This document shows positions 25,901-34,199 of a stretch of 64,000 bases of DNA, piece after piece; the stretch's first letter is position 1, and each line of letters begins with the position of its first letter. A program made the position numbers and the translations under genes. The notes below the pieces were generated by a model that was not told the DNA's origin, did no database searches, and worked only from the letters and a program-made list of their open reading frames with translations. The DNA comes from Sphingomonas naphthae (lineage in GTDB: Bacteria > Pseudomonadota > Alphaproteobacteria > Sphingomonadales > Sphingomonadaceae). The stretch covers positions 2,232,001-2,296,000 of the forward strand of contig NZ_CP117411.1 in NCBI RefSeq assembly GCF_028607085.1, given 5' to 3'.

Positions 25901-26017
25901 CTCGCGCTGCGACCAGCCGACCGCCAGCCCGAGCGCGAACACGCCCACGGCGCCGCCCGCGATCCAGCGCCCGATGCGCCGGGGCGGCGTCGCCTGTTCG
26001 TCATCCTCGTCGATCAC
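22910..26017 (-). CDS. ydbH: YdbH-family AsmA-like intermembrane lipid transport protein
   Basis: A 1035-residue protein. A single N-terminal anchor (WIAGGAVGVFALGLAVGW, about residues 14-31) is followed by a very long repetitive beta-strand region like the AsmA/TamB/YhdP superfamily, whose members form hydrophobic grooves for phospholipid flow. The C-terminal region holds the YdbH-type domain: RVKVEAARWPFSGGELELAP, VEQFDFKNIAVTGTFDGSLP. E. coli YdbH is about 880 residues, so this is somewhat longer. With ynbE and ydbL it forms a complete operon. Confidence 0.9.
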   Translation of the reverse strand: MIDEDDEQATPPRRIGRWIAGGAVGVFALGLAVGWSQREPLARNAIDRMLWRNGVDGSYRIARFGVSSQTIEHVSLGDPTAPDLTARRATVHLRYRFGWPSVTRIEAEGVRLRGRIVKGTLSLGSVDRLLPSGGGPFALPDVAVDLRDAAMRLETPVGIAQLSLAGRGNLAGGFRGTLGVAMPVALAAGCRASDVAGRLLFTTAGGEPTLAGPVRSASLACAGATVTAPRLELDATLAKALDGWRGAAGFVTAGVSAGSVRAKAARGRVDFSGTAQATNGAMRVALDEAAVPGGRARRMEFDGGYRFTGGRIEVAGDASLAGGSADARAVRALATAGAGSPAGPALVGLGRAIEAAAGAFGGSARLSLRAGDAPLRLAIERIDLKAASGAALAVRAQGQPEAVIVQGGIPLLHLAGTITGGGLPTTRLLLTGNRSISGRAEVAPFGTADSRVALAPVAFSRAEGGALRFATRLTLDGPVADGRVEGLTLPVAGEAGARGLFVNRQCERLGFARLAIAGTVFRPASLPLCPIGAAMVTPGGGGVRIAGTRILGAVGKAPLVLAFGTIAVPLDRPGFTAQGLTVRLGEGDDPTKLDLPTLDGRFSPAGIAGTFRDASGKIGNVPLLLSGAAGDWTLKGGVLALGGGLTVADAGAPARFEPLVSRDVTLELRGGVITASGHLLEPKTAAEIAAVNLRHDLGKGAGDATLAVGRLLFDDRLQPEALTRLTLGVIANVQGSLTGEGRIRWDANGVSSDGDFATEGVDLAAAFGPVKGIKGRIHFSDLLALATPPGQVATIAEINPGIAVSEGVVRYQLLPEQRVKVEAARWPFSGGELELAPTEMDFGRPVERRMTFRVTGMDAAKFVEQFDFKNIAVTGTFDGSLPMIFDDTGGRIVGGRLTVRKAGGTLAYVGELSNAQLGTFGKLAFDALKSMRYDSLSIGLDGALDGDVVTQVFFDGTNETPKAARRGIMGQFSNLPFRFRITIRAPFRGLLNSASSLNDPRGLIRQALPPAGVLPGSGGASASPTVQPPVSENRR

Positions 26018-26061
26018 CCCACCCTCTTCCCGCCTTTCGCGTCCGGGCTCAACCCCGGGGA

Positions 26062-26216
26062 TACAGCGCCGTTCCTCCCCAAGCTCGCTTGGGGAGGGGG
26101 ACCGCCGGCGCAGCCGGTGGTGGAGGGGTATCCGCGTTCCCCGCTGCGCGCGGACCCCTCCACCATTTGCTCCGCAAATGGTCCCCGTCCCCGAGCAAGC
26201 TCAGGGAGGAATTTAT
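26062..26216. repeat. Compound extragenic inverted repeat
   Basis: The gap between ydbH and radC has stacked palindromes: cctccccaagctcgcttggggaggg, gccggcgcagccggtgg, and a longer pairing of ggtggaggggtatccgcg with gcgcggacccctccacc, then ccatttgctccgcaaatgg. Such light, G-run-rich modules are dispersed extragenic elements in sphingomonads. There is no coding potential. Confidence 0.7.
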
Positions 26217-26273
26217 AGTCCCCGCTGGACCAATCCCCGCAAAATTCGCAAAGTCGGCGGTGCAGGGGGAATC

Positions 26274-26969
26274 ATGGCCGACGCGGAACCGATCGATCCG
26301 GGGCAGGACGCCAGCGGCCATCGCGCGCGGCTGCGCGGCCGGCTGCTCCATCAGGGGCCGGATGCGCTGCTCGATCACGAGCTGGTCGAATATCTCCTTG
26401 CCCTCGCCATCCCCCGCCGCGACACCAAGCCGCTCGCCCGCTCCCTGCTGGCGGAGTTCGGGGGGCTCGGCGGCCTGTTCGATGCCGATGCCGATGTGTT
26501 GCAGAAAGCCGGCCTGTCCGAAGGCGCCGCCGCCGCGATCAAGATCGCCCGCGCCGCCGCCCTGCGCCTGCTCAAGACCGAGGTTGCCAGGCGTCCGATC
26601 CTCGCCAACTGGCAGGCGCTGGAGGATTATCTCCACGCCGACATGGCCCACCGCGCGGTCGAGGCGGTGCGCGTCCTGCACCTCAATACGAAGAACATGC
26701 TGATCCGCGACGAGCTGGTGTCGCAGGGGTCGATCGATCAGGCGGCGGTGCATGTGCGCGAGGCGGTGAAGCGCGCGCTCGATCTCGGTTCGGCCGCGAT
26801 CATCCTCGTCCACAACCACCCCTCGGGCGACCCCAGCCCCAGCCGCGCCGACATAGCCCTCACCCGCGAGATCATCGCCGGGCTCAAGCCGCTCGGCATC
26901 GCCGTCCACGACCATGTCATCGTCGGCGCCCACGGCCAGACGAGCCTGCGGGCGAAGGGATTGATCTGA
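26274..26969 (+). CDS. radC: RadC/MPN-family JAB domain protein
   Basis: A 231-residue RadC-family protein. The N-terminal UPF0758 helix-hairpin-helix part (HRARLRGRLLHQGPDALLDH, LLALAIPRRDTKPLARSLL) is followed by a JAMM/MPN+ domain with the metal site in ILVHNHPSGDPSPSRADIAL. The historical DNA-repair role of RadC is not firmly supported; the biochemical function remains unclear. The gene is convergent with a methyltransferase three bases away. Confidence 0.93.
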   Translation: MADAEPIDPGQDASGHRARLRGRLLHQGPDALLDHELVEYLLALAIPRRDTKPLARSLLAEFGGLGGLFDADADVLQKAGLSEGAAAAIKIARAAALRLLKTEVARRPILANWQALEDYLHADMAHRAVEAVRVLHLNTKNMLIRDELVSQGSIDQAAVHVREAVKRALDLGSAAIILVHNHPSGDPSPSRADIALTREIIAGLKPLGIAVHDHVIVGAHGQTSLRAKGLI

Positions 26970-26972
26970 TCC

Positions 26973-27833
26973 TCAGTCGCGCGGCTTCAGCGCCGCCGCC
27001 AGCGAGGCCGTCGCCGATCCGCGTCGCGCCGGTTTGGGCTGATCGGCCGAGGGCGCCCAGCCGGTGAGGTAGACGATCTCGAACCGTTCGCGCACCCGCC
27101 CGTCCGCGTCGGCCCCTTCGGAAAAGCTCTCGATCAGCGCGGCGAGGCGACCACGCGTGAGGGGCGGCGGGTGCGGGGCGGCCAGCATGCTGGTCCACGC
27201 CATGCCGCGCAGGTCGCGCATCAGTTTCAGCGGATCGGCATAGCCCACGTCGATCGGCTCGCTATCCGCCACCGGCAGCGCGAAGCCGGCGCGGACGAGC
27301 AGGTCGCCCGCCGAGCGCACGTCGATCTGCGGGTGGAGCCGCGCCGCCACCCCCTGCCCCGCCGCGATATCCGCCACCATCAGCGCGCGGCGCAATTGGG
27401 GGAGAGACCCCGCCCCCGCGAAGGCCGCGAGGAACAGCCCGTCCGGCCGCAGCGCGCGCCGCGCCAGCGCCAGCGCGCCGGGCAGATCGCTGACCTGATC
27501 CAGCACGCCCGCCGAAATCACCAGATCGACCGAGCGTTCGGCCACCGCCGGGCGATCCTCCTCGCCCAGCAGCGCGCCCGTCGCGGCGGCGAAGCGCGGG
27601 CCGGCCTCCAGCGGGGTGACGCCGAGGCCGCGCGCCTGCAACTGGCGGGTCAGCCGCCCGTCCCATCCACCGATCTCCAGCACATTGCGGAACGGGCGCG
27701 TCACCATGTCGAGCCGGTCGAGCAGCCCTTCGATGATCCGGTCGATCAGGAAGGCATGGTCGTCGAATCCGGGCGCGGCGCGGTCGCGGCGCAGGCGGCG
27801 GAGCGCGGGGTCGAAGATCTGGGGGTTGTCCAT
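26973..27833 (-). CDS. Class I SAM-dependent methyltransferase
   Basis: A 286-residue methyltransferase. The SAM motif I reads NVLEIGGWDGRLTRQL (about residues 50-65), and LVISAGVLDQVSDLPGALAL is motif III-IV. The layout, starting MDNPQIFDPALRRLRRDRAA, matches BioC-like/NDUFAF5-like proteins, in which the first words are typically IFDR-L-R-RRDRA. NDUFAF5 hydroxylates an Arg in complex I; bacterial homologues are of uncertain role. The start at 27833 follows that signature. Confidence 0.85.
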   Translation of the reverse strand: MDNPQIFDPALRRLRRDRAAPGFDDHAFLIDRIIEGLLDRLDMVTRPFRNVLEIGGWDGRLTRQLQARGLGVTPLEAGPRFAAATGALLGEEDRPAVAERSVDLVISAGVLDQVSDLPGALALARRALRPDGLFLAAFAGAGSLPQLRRALMVADIAAGQGVAARLHPQIDVRSAGDLLVRAGFALPVADSEPIDVGYADPLKLMRDLRGMAWTSMLAAPHPPPLTRGRLAALIESFSEGADADGRVRERFEIVYLTGWAPSADQPKPARRGSATASLAAALKPRD

Positions 27834-27877
27834 GGCGCGGGGCTTGTGCCGCCTGCGCCGTCGCGGGACAAGCCGGC

Positions 27878-28648
27878 ATGGCATGGGCGGGATCGATCGT
27901 GGGCGGCGCACGGCGCGGGGCGGCGATGGTGCTCGCCTTTGCCTTGCCGCCGCGCTGCCCCGGCTGCGGCGGCATCCAGGCCGAGGATCATCACTTCTGC
28001 GCCGATTGCTGGCGCGCGCTCGATTTCGCGGGCGCCGACGCCTGCCACCGCTGCGGCGCCACCCAGGAGATCGCGCCCGCCGGCGGCGAATGCGGCGCCT
28101 GCCTCGCCGATCCGCCGCCGTGGGACCGGATGGCCGCCGCCGTATCCTATGGCCCGATCGCCCGCGCGATCGCGCTGCGGCTCAAGCATGGCGGGCGTAC
28201 GGGCCTTGCCGAAACGGTCGCGCGGCAGATGGCGCGGCGGGTGGAGATCGGGCCGGATACGCTGATCGCGCCCGTACCGCTCCACCGCTGGCGCATCTGG
28301 CGGCGTGGGTACAACCAGTCGGCGCTGATCGCCCGGCGGCTGGCGGCGGCGCGGGGCGGCACCTTGGCGCTCGATCTGCTGCGGCGGGACAAGGCGACGC
28401 CGATGCTGCGCGGCCTCGGCCGCAAGGCGCGTGCCGAAACGGTGCGGGGCGCGTTCAGCCTTTCCTCAGACTGGGGCGCTAGAGTGAAGGGTGGCACGGT
28501 GCTGCTGGTCGACGACGTCTTGACCACCGGCGCCACCGCGACGGCCTGCGCCAAGGCCCTGAAGCGCGCCGGGGTTGCGTCCGTATCGGTCGTCACCTGG
28601 GCACGGGTGCAACGGGACGTGGGGCAGGACGTTGACTTTCACAGCTGA
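27878..28648 (+). CDS. comF: ComF family phosphoribosyltransferase-like protein
   Basis: A 256-residue ComF/GntX protein. The N-terminal double zinc finger has Cys pairs CPGCGG, FCADCW, CHRCGA and CGACLADPP. A PRTase fold follows, with the PRPP loop VLLVDDVLTTGATATACAKA near residue 207. ComF has a competence role in Firmicutes and Haemophilus; in other bacteria the function is less clear. A later in-frame ATG at 27926 is an alternative start. Confidence 0.9.
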   Translation: MAWAGSIVGGARRGAAMVLAFALPPRCPGCGGIQAEDHHFCADCWRALDFAGADACHRCGATQEIAPAGGECGACLADPPPWDRMAAAVSYGPIARAIALRLKHGGRTGLAETVARQMARRVEIGPDTLIAPVPLHRWRIWRRGYNQSALIARRLAAARGGTLALDLLRRDKATPMLRGLGRKARAETVRGAFSLSSDWGARVKGGTVLLVDDVLTTGATATACAKALKRAGVASVSVVTWARVQRDVGQDVDFHS

Positions 28649-28685
28649 CGGCGACACGCCGCCGACCGAAACGAGGATGGAAACG

Positions 28686-28943
28686 ATGCCCAAGGTCGAA
28701 ATCTACACCAAGATGTTCTGCCCATACTGCACGCGCGCCAAGAAGCTGCTGACCGACAAGGGCGTGGCGTTCGAGGAATATGACATCACCATGGGCGGTG
28801 CCAAGCGCGACGAGATGCTCGCCCGCGCCAACGGCGGCCGCACCGTGCCGCAGGTGTTCATCGGCGACACGCATGTCGGCGGATCGGACGATCTCGCCGC
28901 GATGGAGCGACAGGGCAAGCTGGACGAGCTGCTCGCGGCCTGA
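28686..28943 (+). CDS. grxC: Glutaredoxin 3
   Basis: An 85-residue GSH-dependent thiol oxidoreductase. The dithiol active site CPYC is at residues 12-15 (KMFCPYCTRAKKLL), with the GSH-binding TVPQVFIGDTHVGGSDDL. The ATG at 28686 gives the family length; the frame is open upstream without family similarity. The stop overlaps the start of the next gene by one base (TGATG). Confidence 0.96.
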   Translation: MPKVEIYTKMFCPYCTRAKKLLTDKGVAFEEYDITMGGAKRDEMLARANGGRTVPQVFIGDTHVGGSDDLAAMERQGKLDELLAA

Positions 28944-29770
28944 TGCGGATCGGCGTTCTCCAGACCCGGACCGGGATCGATCCGGCCGAGAACGCCGCCG
29001 CGCTTGTGGCGGCGATCGAGAGCGCGTCGGCGGGCGGCGCCGACATGCTCTTCACCCCCGAGATGAGCGGCCTGCTCGATCGCGACCGCAAGCGCGCCGC
29101 GCCGAACCTGTACGCGCAGGCCGACGATCCCGTGCTGGCGGCGGTGCGCGCGGCGGCGGCGAAGGCGGGCCTGTGGGTCCAGCTCGGCTCGCTCGCGGTG
29201 CGCGAGGGCGACGGCGGGCGGATGGCCAACCGCGGCTATGTGATCGACGACAGCGGCGCGATCCGCGCGCATTATGACAAGATCCACCTGTTCGACGTCG
29301 ATCTGCCCAGCGGCGAGAGCTGGCGCGAATCCGCCGCTTATGCCGGCGGCGACCGGGCCGTGGTGGCGGAGACGCCATGGGGCCGGCTGGGCCTTTCCAT
29401 CTGCTACGATCTGCGCTTCCCGCTGCTGTTCCAGGCGCTGAGCAACGCGGGTGCCGCGATCATCGCCATCCCCGCCGCCTTCACCGTGCCGACCGGCAGG
29501 GCGCATTGGTCGGTGCTGCAACGCGCCCGCGCGATCGAGAGTGGCGCCTTCGTCGTCGCGGCGGCGCAGGCCGGCGTTCATGCCGACGAGCGCGAGACCT
29601 ACGGCCATTCGATGGTGATCGACCCTTGGGGGCAGGTGCTGCTGGAGATGGACGCCGAGCCCGGCCTCGCCTTCTGCGACATCGACCTCGACCAGATCGC
29701 GGCCGTCGCGGCGCGCGTGCCGGTGGTGAAGCATCGCAAGGCCATCGGCCCCGCCGAAATCGCGCCATGA
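28943..29770 (+). CDS. Carbon-nitrogen hydrolase (nitrilase superfamily, Nit1-like)
   Basis: A 275-residue amidase with the Glu-Lys-Cys triad: Glu in LFTPEMSG (about residue 38), Lys in HYDKIHLFDVD (about 112), Cys in LSICYDLRFP (about 154). The set HYDKIHLFDVD + CYDLRFP fits the Nit1/deaminated-glutathione amidase subgroup. This suggests metabolite repair of deaminated glutathione and fits the neighbouring glutaredoxin, but the substrate is inferred. The gene is co-transcribed with grxC and the DUF1178 gene. Confidence 0.9.
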   Translation: MRIGVLQTRTGIDPAENAAALVAAIESASAGGADMLFTPEMSGLLDRDRKRAAPNLYAQADDPVLAAVRAAAAKAGLWVQLGSLAVREGDGGRMANRGYVIDDSGAIRAHYDKIHLFDVDLPSGESWRESAAYAGGDRAVVAETPWGRLGLSICYDLRFPLLFQALSNAGAAIIAIPAAFTVPTGRAHWSVLQRARAIESGAFVVAAAQAGVHADERETYGHSMVIDPWGQVLLEMDAEPGLAFCDIDLDQIAAVAARVPVVKHRKAIGPAEIAP

Positions 29771-30246
29771 TCGTCTTCGATCTGGCCTGCCCCGCCGGCC
29801 ATGTGTTCGAGGCGTGGTTCGGCTCCTCGACCGATTATGACGACCAACAGGCGCGCGGCCTCGTCTCCTGCCCCCTGTGCGGCGCGGGCGAGGTGACCAA
29901 GGCGGTGATGGCGCCGTTCGTGGGCGCCAAGGGCAACCAGCAGCGCAGCGAACCGGCCGTGACGACCGCGCCCTCCCCGCCGACGCCCCCCGGCCCGCCG
30001 CCGAGCCCCGAACAGGTCAAGGCGATGTTGGCGACCTTGGCGGAGACTCAGGCGAAGATGCTGTCGGGCGCGGCTTACGTGGGCAAACGCTTCGCCACCG
30101 AAGCCCGCGAAATGCACCTCGGCGAGCGCGACGAGGCGCCGATCTACGGCGAAGTCTCGATCGACGAGGCACGCGCGCTGCATGACGAAGGCGTACCCGT
30201 CGCCCCCCTGCCCTTCCCGGTGCGTGCGCCGGGACAGGATAATTGA
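29767..30246 (+). CDS. DUF1178 family protein
   Basis: A 159-residue protein with an N-terminal zinc-ribbon-like motif (DLACPAGHVFEAWFGSS, VSCPLCGAGEVTKAVMAP), a Pro-rich linker and a C-terminal helical half (YVGKRFATEAREMHLGERDE). The family is almost confined to Proteobacteria and has no known function. It overlaps the upstream hydrolase by four bases (ATGA), so both are translated together. Confidence 0.92.
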   Translation: MIVFDLACPAGHVFEAWFGSSTDYDDQQARGLVSCPLCGAGEVTKAVMAPFVGAKGNQQRSEPAVTTAPSPPTPPGPPPSPEQVKAMLATLAETQAKMLSGAAYVGKRFATEAREMHLGERDEAPIYGEVSIDEARALHDEGVPVAPLPFPVRAPGQDN

Positions 30247-30319
30247 CCCCGCCCGGCACGGGCGCGCGGCACACACGACCCTTGAGCCCTGGCCCGCCCG
30301 TCGATAGAGCGGCCCGTAC

Positions 30320-30396
30320 GGTTCCATAGCTCAGCAGGATAGAGCAGCGGTTTCCTAAACCGAAGGTCGCAGGTTCGAATCCTGCTGGGACCACCA
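30320..30396 (+). tRNA. tRNA-Arg (CCT)
   Basis: A 77-nt cloverleaf. The acceptor stem GGTTCCA pairs with TGGGACC (with G-U), the D arm is GCTCAGCAGGATAGAGC, the anticodon loop TTCCTAA gives anticodon CCT, the T arm is GCAGGTTCGAATCCTGC, and CCA is encoded at 30394-30396. Base pair 27-43 is a G-A mismatch. Confidence 0.95.
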
Positions 30397-30644
30397 CCGC
30401 ATCGCAACGATTTCAAAACCTTTATGGCGGTATTCACCGAGGATGCGGTGCGCAGATCATTCGGCCATGACGTTGCGGCGGCGGAATAATCCATTCAGCC
30501 CACCGCTTTGGCCTTGCGCGTCGGGGATTTCCTTGGGAATCTGCATATTACCAATTCGGATACTGTTCAGGGAGGGATTCCCGGTGCTCGGCTGCTACCT
30601 TGCTCGAATCGCCCATCACCTTGAAATCGTTAGAATTGCCTAAG

Positions 30645-31148
30645 ATGCTGATGACCCACATCGCGCCGGCCTACACCGCAGACGAGGACGCCCGCGAAAC
30701 CGCCGTCATCGCCTCCGGCCTGCTGTACCCGGAGATTGGCCTGCGGCTGCACGACATCGTCGCGCGGGCGCGGGCGTCGCTGCACACCGGCATGGCCGCG
30801 CTGACGATCATCACCGGCGACGATCAGGTGCTGATCGCGGCGGACGGCATCGGCACGGGCACGACGAAGCGATCGACCAGCTTCTGCGGCCATTCGATCC
30901 TGAACCCCCATCATGTGATGATCGTGCCCGACGCGCAGCTCGACCGCCGCTTCGCGGGCAATCCCAACGTCACCGACGATCCCCACATCCGCTTCTACGC
31001 TGGCGCGCCGCTGGTGTTGGCGAGCGGCCATGCGCTGGGGACGTTGTGCGTGTTCGATCCCGAGCCGCGCACCGGCATCTCGCTGCGCGAGATGGAGGAA
31101 TTGCGGCAGCTGGCCGCCAAGGTGATGGCGTTCGCCAAGCGGAGCTGA
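30645..31148 (+). CDS. GAF domain protein
   Basis: A 167-residue single GAF domain, a small-molecule or photopigment-binding sensor fold. Blocks include MAALTIITGDDQVLIAADGI, TKRSTSFCGHSILNPHHVMI, DDPHIRFYAGAPLVLASGHA and LGTLCVFDPEPRTGISLREM, all typical GAF strands. No output domain is attached. A TTG 15 codons upstream (30600) is an alternative start. The 250 bp between the tRNA and this gene hold nothing recognised. Confidence 0.85.
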   Translation: MLMTHIAPAYTADEDARETAVIASGLLYPEIGLRLHDIVARARASLHTGMAALTIITGDDQVLIAADGIGTGTTKRSTSFCGHSILNPHHVMIVPDAQLDRRFAGNPNVTDDPHIRFYAGAPLVLASGHALGTLCVFDPEPRTGISLREMEELRQLAAKVMAFAKRS

Positions 31149-31251
31149 GGCTTCGGCCGCATTGATCAGCGGCAGATCCGGGTAGCCTGGATCGCTTCCG
31201 CAGGACGGCCAACCTGCCGTCCCGGCAGTATGATGCGCCGACAGCGGCCCG

Positions 31252-31827
31252 TTACTGGCCCATCTTGTCGATCTTGTCCTGCATCGCCGCCAGCTGGGCC
31301 TTGAGCGCGGCGAGGTCGTCGCCGCCCGTGGCGGCCGGCGCCGGGGTGGGCGCGGGCTTGGCGCCGGAGGCGCCGGGCACCGCGCCGGGGCGGAACGCCT
31401 GGGCGGCGGCCTCCATCATTTCCATGTTGCGCTTGGCGATCTCGGCGAAGGGGCCGCCGCCGAACGCGCCTTCCATGGCCTGGCGGAATTGCGACTGGTT
31501 GCGGCGGAACGCCTCCATCGACGCCTCCAGATATTGCGGCACCATCGACTGCATGGAATCGCCGTAGAGCGAGATCAGCTGGCGCAGGAAGCTGACCGGC
31601 AGCATCGTCTGGCCGCGATTTTCCTCTTCCATGATGATCTGCGTCAGCACCGAATGGGTGATGTCGTCCTCGCTCTTGGCATCGACGACCTTGAAGTCGC
31701 GCCCGTCCCGAGTCATCTGTGCCAGATGGTCGAGCGTGATATAGCTCGACGTCTCCGTATTATAGAGGCGACGGTTGGCATATTTCTTGATGATGACGGT
31801 GCCGGATGTCCCCGCGGTTTTCGCCAT
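31252..31827 (-). CDS. phaR: Polyhydroxyalkanoate synthesis repressor PhaR
   Basis: A 191-residue PHB/PHA accumulation regulator. The N-terminal DNA-binding domain (VIIKKYANRRLYNTETSSYI, LAQMTRDGRDFKVVDAKSED) and the C-terminal PHA-accumulation domain (LPVSFLRQLISLYGDSMQSM, PQYLEASMEAFRRNQ) are both clear, with a Pro/Ala tail and short coiled coil. PhaR binds PHA granules and represses phasin genes. It is divergent from a PhaC-like hydrolase with only 19 bp between starts. Confidence 0.96.
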   Translation of the reverse strand: MAKTAGTSGTVIIKKYANRRLYNTETSSYITLDHLAQMTRDGRDFKVVDAKSEDDITHSVLTQIIMEEENRGQTMLPVSFLRQLISLYGDSMQSMVPQYLEASMEAFRRNQSQFRQAMEGAFGGGPFAEIAKRNMEMMEAAAQAFRPGAVPGASGAKPAPTPAPAATGGDDLAALKAQLAAMQDKIDKMGQ

Positions 31828-31846
31828 GTCGCAACTCCCCTGATTT

Positions 31847-32911
31847 ATGCTGCCCCTAGCACCCTTTGATGCCGCACCGCAACACAGGCCGCGACCCCTG
31901 CCGCTGTTCCTGGATATGCTGCGCAGCGAAACCGATGGCGATCCCGCGCGACGCGCGAAAGCGCTGAAGGGGCTGGCCGCCTACCAACAGGCCGGGCGCC
32001 CGGAAAAGCAGGATCCCGCGCCGGTGATCGCGCAGGTCGGCCGCGCGCGGATCCGCGATTATGGGGGTGAAGGGCGACCGGTGCTGTTCGTGCCCTCGCT
32101 CATCAATCCGCCCAGCGTCCTCGATCTTTCACTGCACAATTCGCTATTGCGGTGGCTGGCGACGCAGGGCCTGCGGCCGATGCTGGTCGATTGGGGCGAG
32201 CCGCTACCGGAGGAACGCGATCTCTCGCTGGCGGGCCATGTCGAACATTTGCTGCTGCCGCTGATCGACGCGCTGCCTGAACCGCCGGTGCTGGCGGGCT
32301 ATTGCGTGGGCGGGACGATGGCGGTGGCCGCCGCCGCGCGCCGCGCCCTGCCCGGCCTCGTCCTGATCGCGGCACCCTGGTGCTTTTCCGGCTTCCCCGA
32401 CGTGTCGCGCATCGGCCTGACCGATCTGGCCAATGCTGCGGAGGACGGGGCGCAGCAATTGGGGCTGTTTCCGATCGAGGTGTTGCAGACCGGCTTCTGG
32501 AAACTCGATCCGGCGCGCACCGTCGGCAAGTTCGAGCGGTTCGCCGGCCTCGACCCGGCGAGCGAAGCGGCGGCCGATTTCGTGCAGCTGGAGGATTGGG
32601 CGAGCGACGGCCCGCCCCTCACCCTGGCCGCCGGTTTCGAGCTGATCGACGCGCTGTTCGGCGACGATCTTTCGGGCAAGGGCGAATGGCATGTCGCGGG
32701 CGCGCCGGTGAAGCTGGCCGACATCGACTGCCCGGTTCTCAACATTCTTTCCACCACCGACCGGATCGTGCCCGCGACCAGCGCCGCGCCGATCGGCGAG
32801 CGGCTGGTGCTGGGGCTTGGCCATGTCGGCATGATCGTCGGCGGGCGCGGGCGTCGTGCTTTGTGGGAACCGCTGGCGGAGTGGCTGGCGCGTCTGCCTT
32901 CCGATCGCTAA
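31847..32911 (+). CDS. PhaC-like alpha/beta hydrolase
   Basis: A 354-residue alpha/beta hydrolase with a PHA-synthase-type nucleophile elbow, [13 protein letters not shown] (Cys near residue 151), an Asp in [11 protein letters not shown] and a His in [13 protein letters not shown]-terminal [18 protein letters not shown] is a stretch seen in a sphingomonad/rhodospirillal PhaC-like group. The length is that of class III PhaC (about 355), without the N-terminal domain of class I enzymes, and no phaE partner is seen. Linkage to phaR and phaA supports a PHA role; polymerase activity is not proven. Confidence 0.82.
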   Translation: MLPLAPFDAAPQHRPRPLPLFLDMLRSETDGDPARRAKALKGLAAYQQAGRPEKQDPAPVIAQVGRARIRDYGGEGRPVLFVPSLINPPSVLDLSLHNSLLRWLATQGLRPMLVDWGEPLPEERDLSLAGHVEHLLLPLIDALPEPPVLAGYCVGGTMAVAAAARRALPGLVLIAAPWCFSGFPDVSRIGLTDLANAAEDGAQQLGLFPIEVLQTGFWKLDPARTVGKFERFAGLDPASEAAADFVQLEDWASDGPPLTLAAGFELIDALFGDDLSGKGEWHVAGAPVKLADIDCPVLNILSTTDRIVPATSAAPIGERLVLGLGHVGMIVGGRGRRALWEPLAEWLARLPSDR

Positions 32912-32949
32912 TTGAAGCCGCAAATCACCCCCGATCGGAGTTTTGCCCT

Positions 32950-34122
32950 GTGACCGACGTCGTCATCACCGCCGCCCGCCGCACCCCCGTCGGCAGCTTC
33001 CTCGGCGCCTTCGCCACCGTTCCCGCGCATGAACTGGGCCGCGTCGCGATCGAGGCCGCGCTGGCCGACGCCGGCGTGAAGGGCGAGGAAGTGTCCGAAG
33101 TGATCCTCGGCCAGGTGCTGACCGCCGGTCAGGGCCAGAACCCCGCGCGGCAGGCATCGATGGCGGCCGGCGTGCCGAAGGAAGTGCCGGCGTGGGGGCT
33201 CAACCAGGTCTGCGGTTCGGGCCTGCGCGCCGTCGCGCTCGCCACGCAGGCGATCCAGTGCGGCGACGCCACGATCGTCGTCGCCGGCGGGCAGGAAAGC
33301 ATGTCGCTGTCGGTTCATGCGCAGGCACTGCGCGCCGGGCAGAAGATGGGCTCGGTCGAGCTGGTCGACACGATGATCAAGGACGGCCTGACGGACGTCT
33401 TCAACAAATATCACATGGGCATCACCGCCGAGAACGTCGCCGAGCAATATGCGATCAGCCGCGAGGATCAGGATGCGTTCGCGGTCCGCTCGCAGACGCT
33501 GGCGTCGGCCGCGCGCGCCGATGGCAAGTTCGCCGGTGAGATCGCCCCGGTCACGATCAAGGGCCGCAAGGGCGACGTGGTGGTCGATCGCGACGAATAT
33601 ATCCGCGACGGTGCGACCGTCGAAGCGATGGCCGGCCTTCGCCCGGCCTTCAAGAAGGACGGCAGCGTCACCGCCGGCAATGCCAGCGGCATCAACGACG
33701 GTGCCGCCGCGCTGGTGCTGATGTCGCGCGAGGAGGCCGAAAAGCGCGGTGCGCCGATCCTGGCGCGGGTGGCGAGCTGGGCGACGGCGGGCGTCGATCC
33801 CTCGGTGATGGGCATCGGCCCGATCCCGGCTTCGACCAAGGCGCTGGAGAAGGCCGGCTGGACGGTCGCCGATCTCGATCTGGTCGAGGCGAACGAGGCG
33901 TTTGCGGCGCAGGCGCTGTGCGTCGGCCGCGAGCTGGGGCTCGACCCCGACAAGGTGAACGTCAACGGCGGCGCGATCGCCATCGGCCATCCCATTGGCG
34001 CGAGCGGCGCGCGCGTGCTGACCACCCTGCTGCACGAAATGATCCGGCGTGACGCCAAGAAGGGTCTCGCGACCCTGTGCATCGGCGGCGGAATGGGCAT
34101 CGCGCTCTGCGTGGAGCGGTAA
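32950..34122 (+). CDS. phaA: Acetyl-CoA C-acetyltransferase
   Basis: A 390-residue biosynthetic-type thiolase condensing two acetyl-CoA to acetoacetyl-CoA. The nucleophile Cys sits in [16 protein letters not shown] (about residue 89), the His in [16 protein letters not shown] and the second Cys in [11 protein letters not shown]. The start is GTG (32950). Adjacent to phaR and the PhaC-like gene, it probably supplies the PHB pathway. phaB is not in this cluster. Confidence 0.94.
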   Translation: MTDVVITAARRTPVGSFLGAFATVPAHELGRVAIEAALADAGVKGEEVSEVILGQVLTAGQGQNPARQASMAAGVPKEVPAWGLNQVCGSGLRAVALATQAIQCGDATIVVAGGQESMSLSVHAQALRAGQKMGSVELVDTMIKDGLTDVFNKYHMGITAENVAEQYAISREDQDAFAVRSQTLASAARADGKFAGEIAPVTIKGRKGDVVVDRDEYIRDGATVEAMAGLRPAFKKDGSVTAGNASGINDGAAALVLMSREEAEKRGAPILARVASWATAGVDPSVMGIGPIPASTKALEKAGWTVADLDLVEANEAFAAQALCVGRELGLDPDKVNVNGGAIAIGHPIGASGARVLTTLLHEMIRRDAKKGLATLCIGGGMGIALCVER

Positions 34123-34132
34123 GCTGATCGCT

Positions 34133-34199
34133 CGTCATTGCGAGCGCAGCGAAGCAATCCAGTCCGGCGGTGGATTGCTTCGCTGCACTCGCAATGACG
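34133..34199. repeat. Extragenic palindrome
   Basis: CGTCATTGCGAGCGCAGCGAAGCAATCCA (34133 onward) pairs almost perfectly with TGGATTGCTTCGCTGCACTCGCAATGACG (ending 34199), leaving a roughly 8-nt loop. It lies between convergent phaA and the diiron protein gene and could double as a terminator. The CGTCATTGCGAGC form is a widespread extragenic repeat type. Confidence 0.85.

Noticed and set aside
22853-26218. A 1121-codon plus-strand frame opposite ydbH
   Set aside because: The product is Arg/Gln/Pro-rich with no motifs; ydbH on the minus strand has a full family match and operon context.
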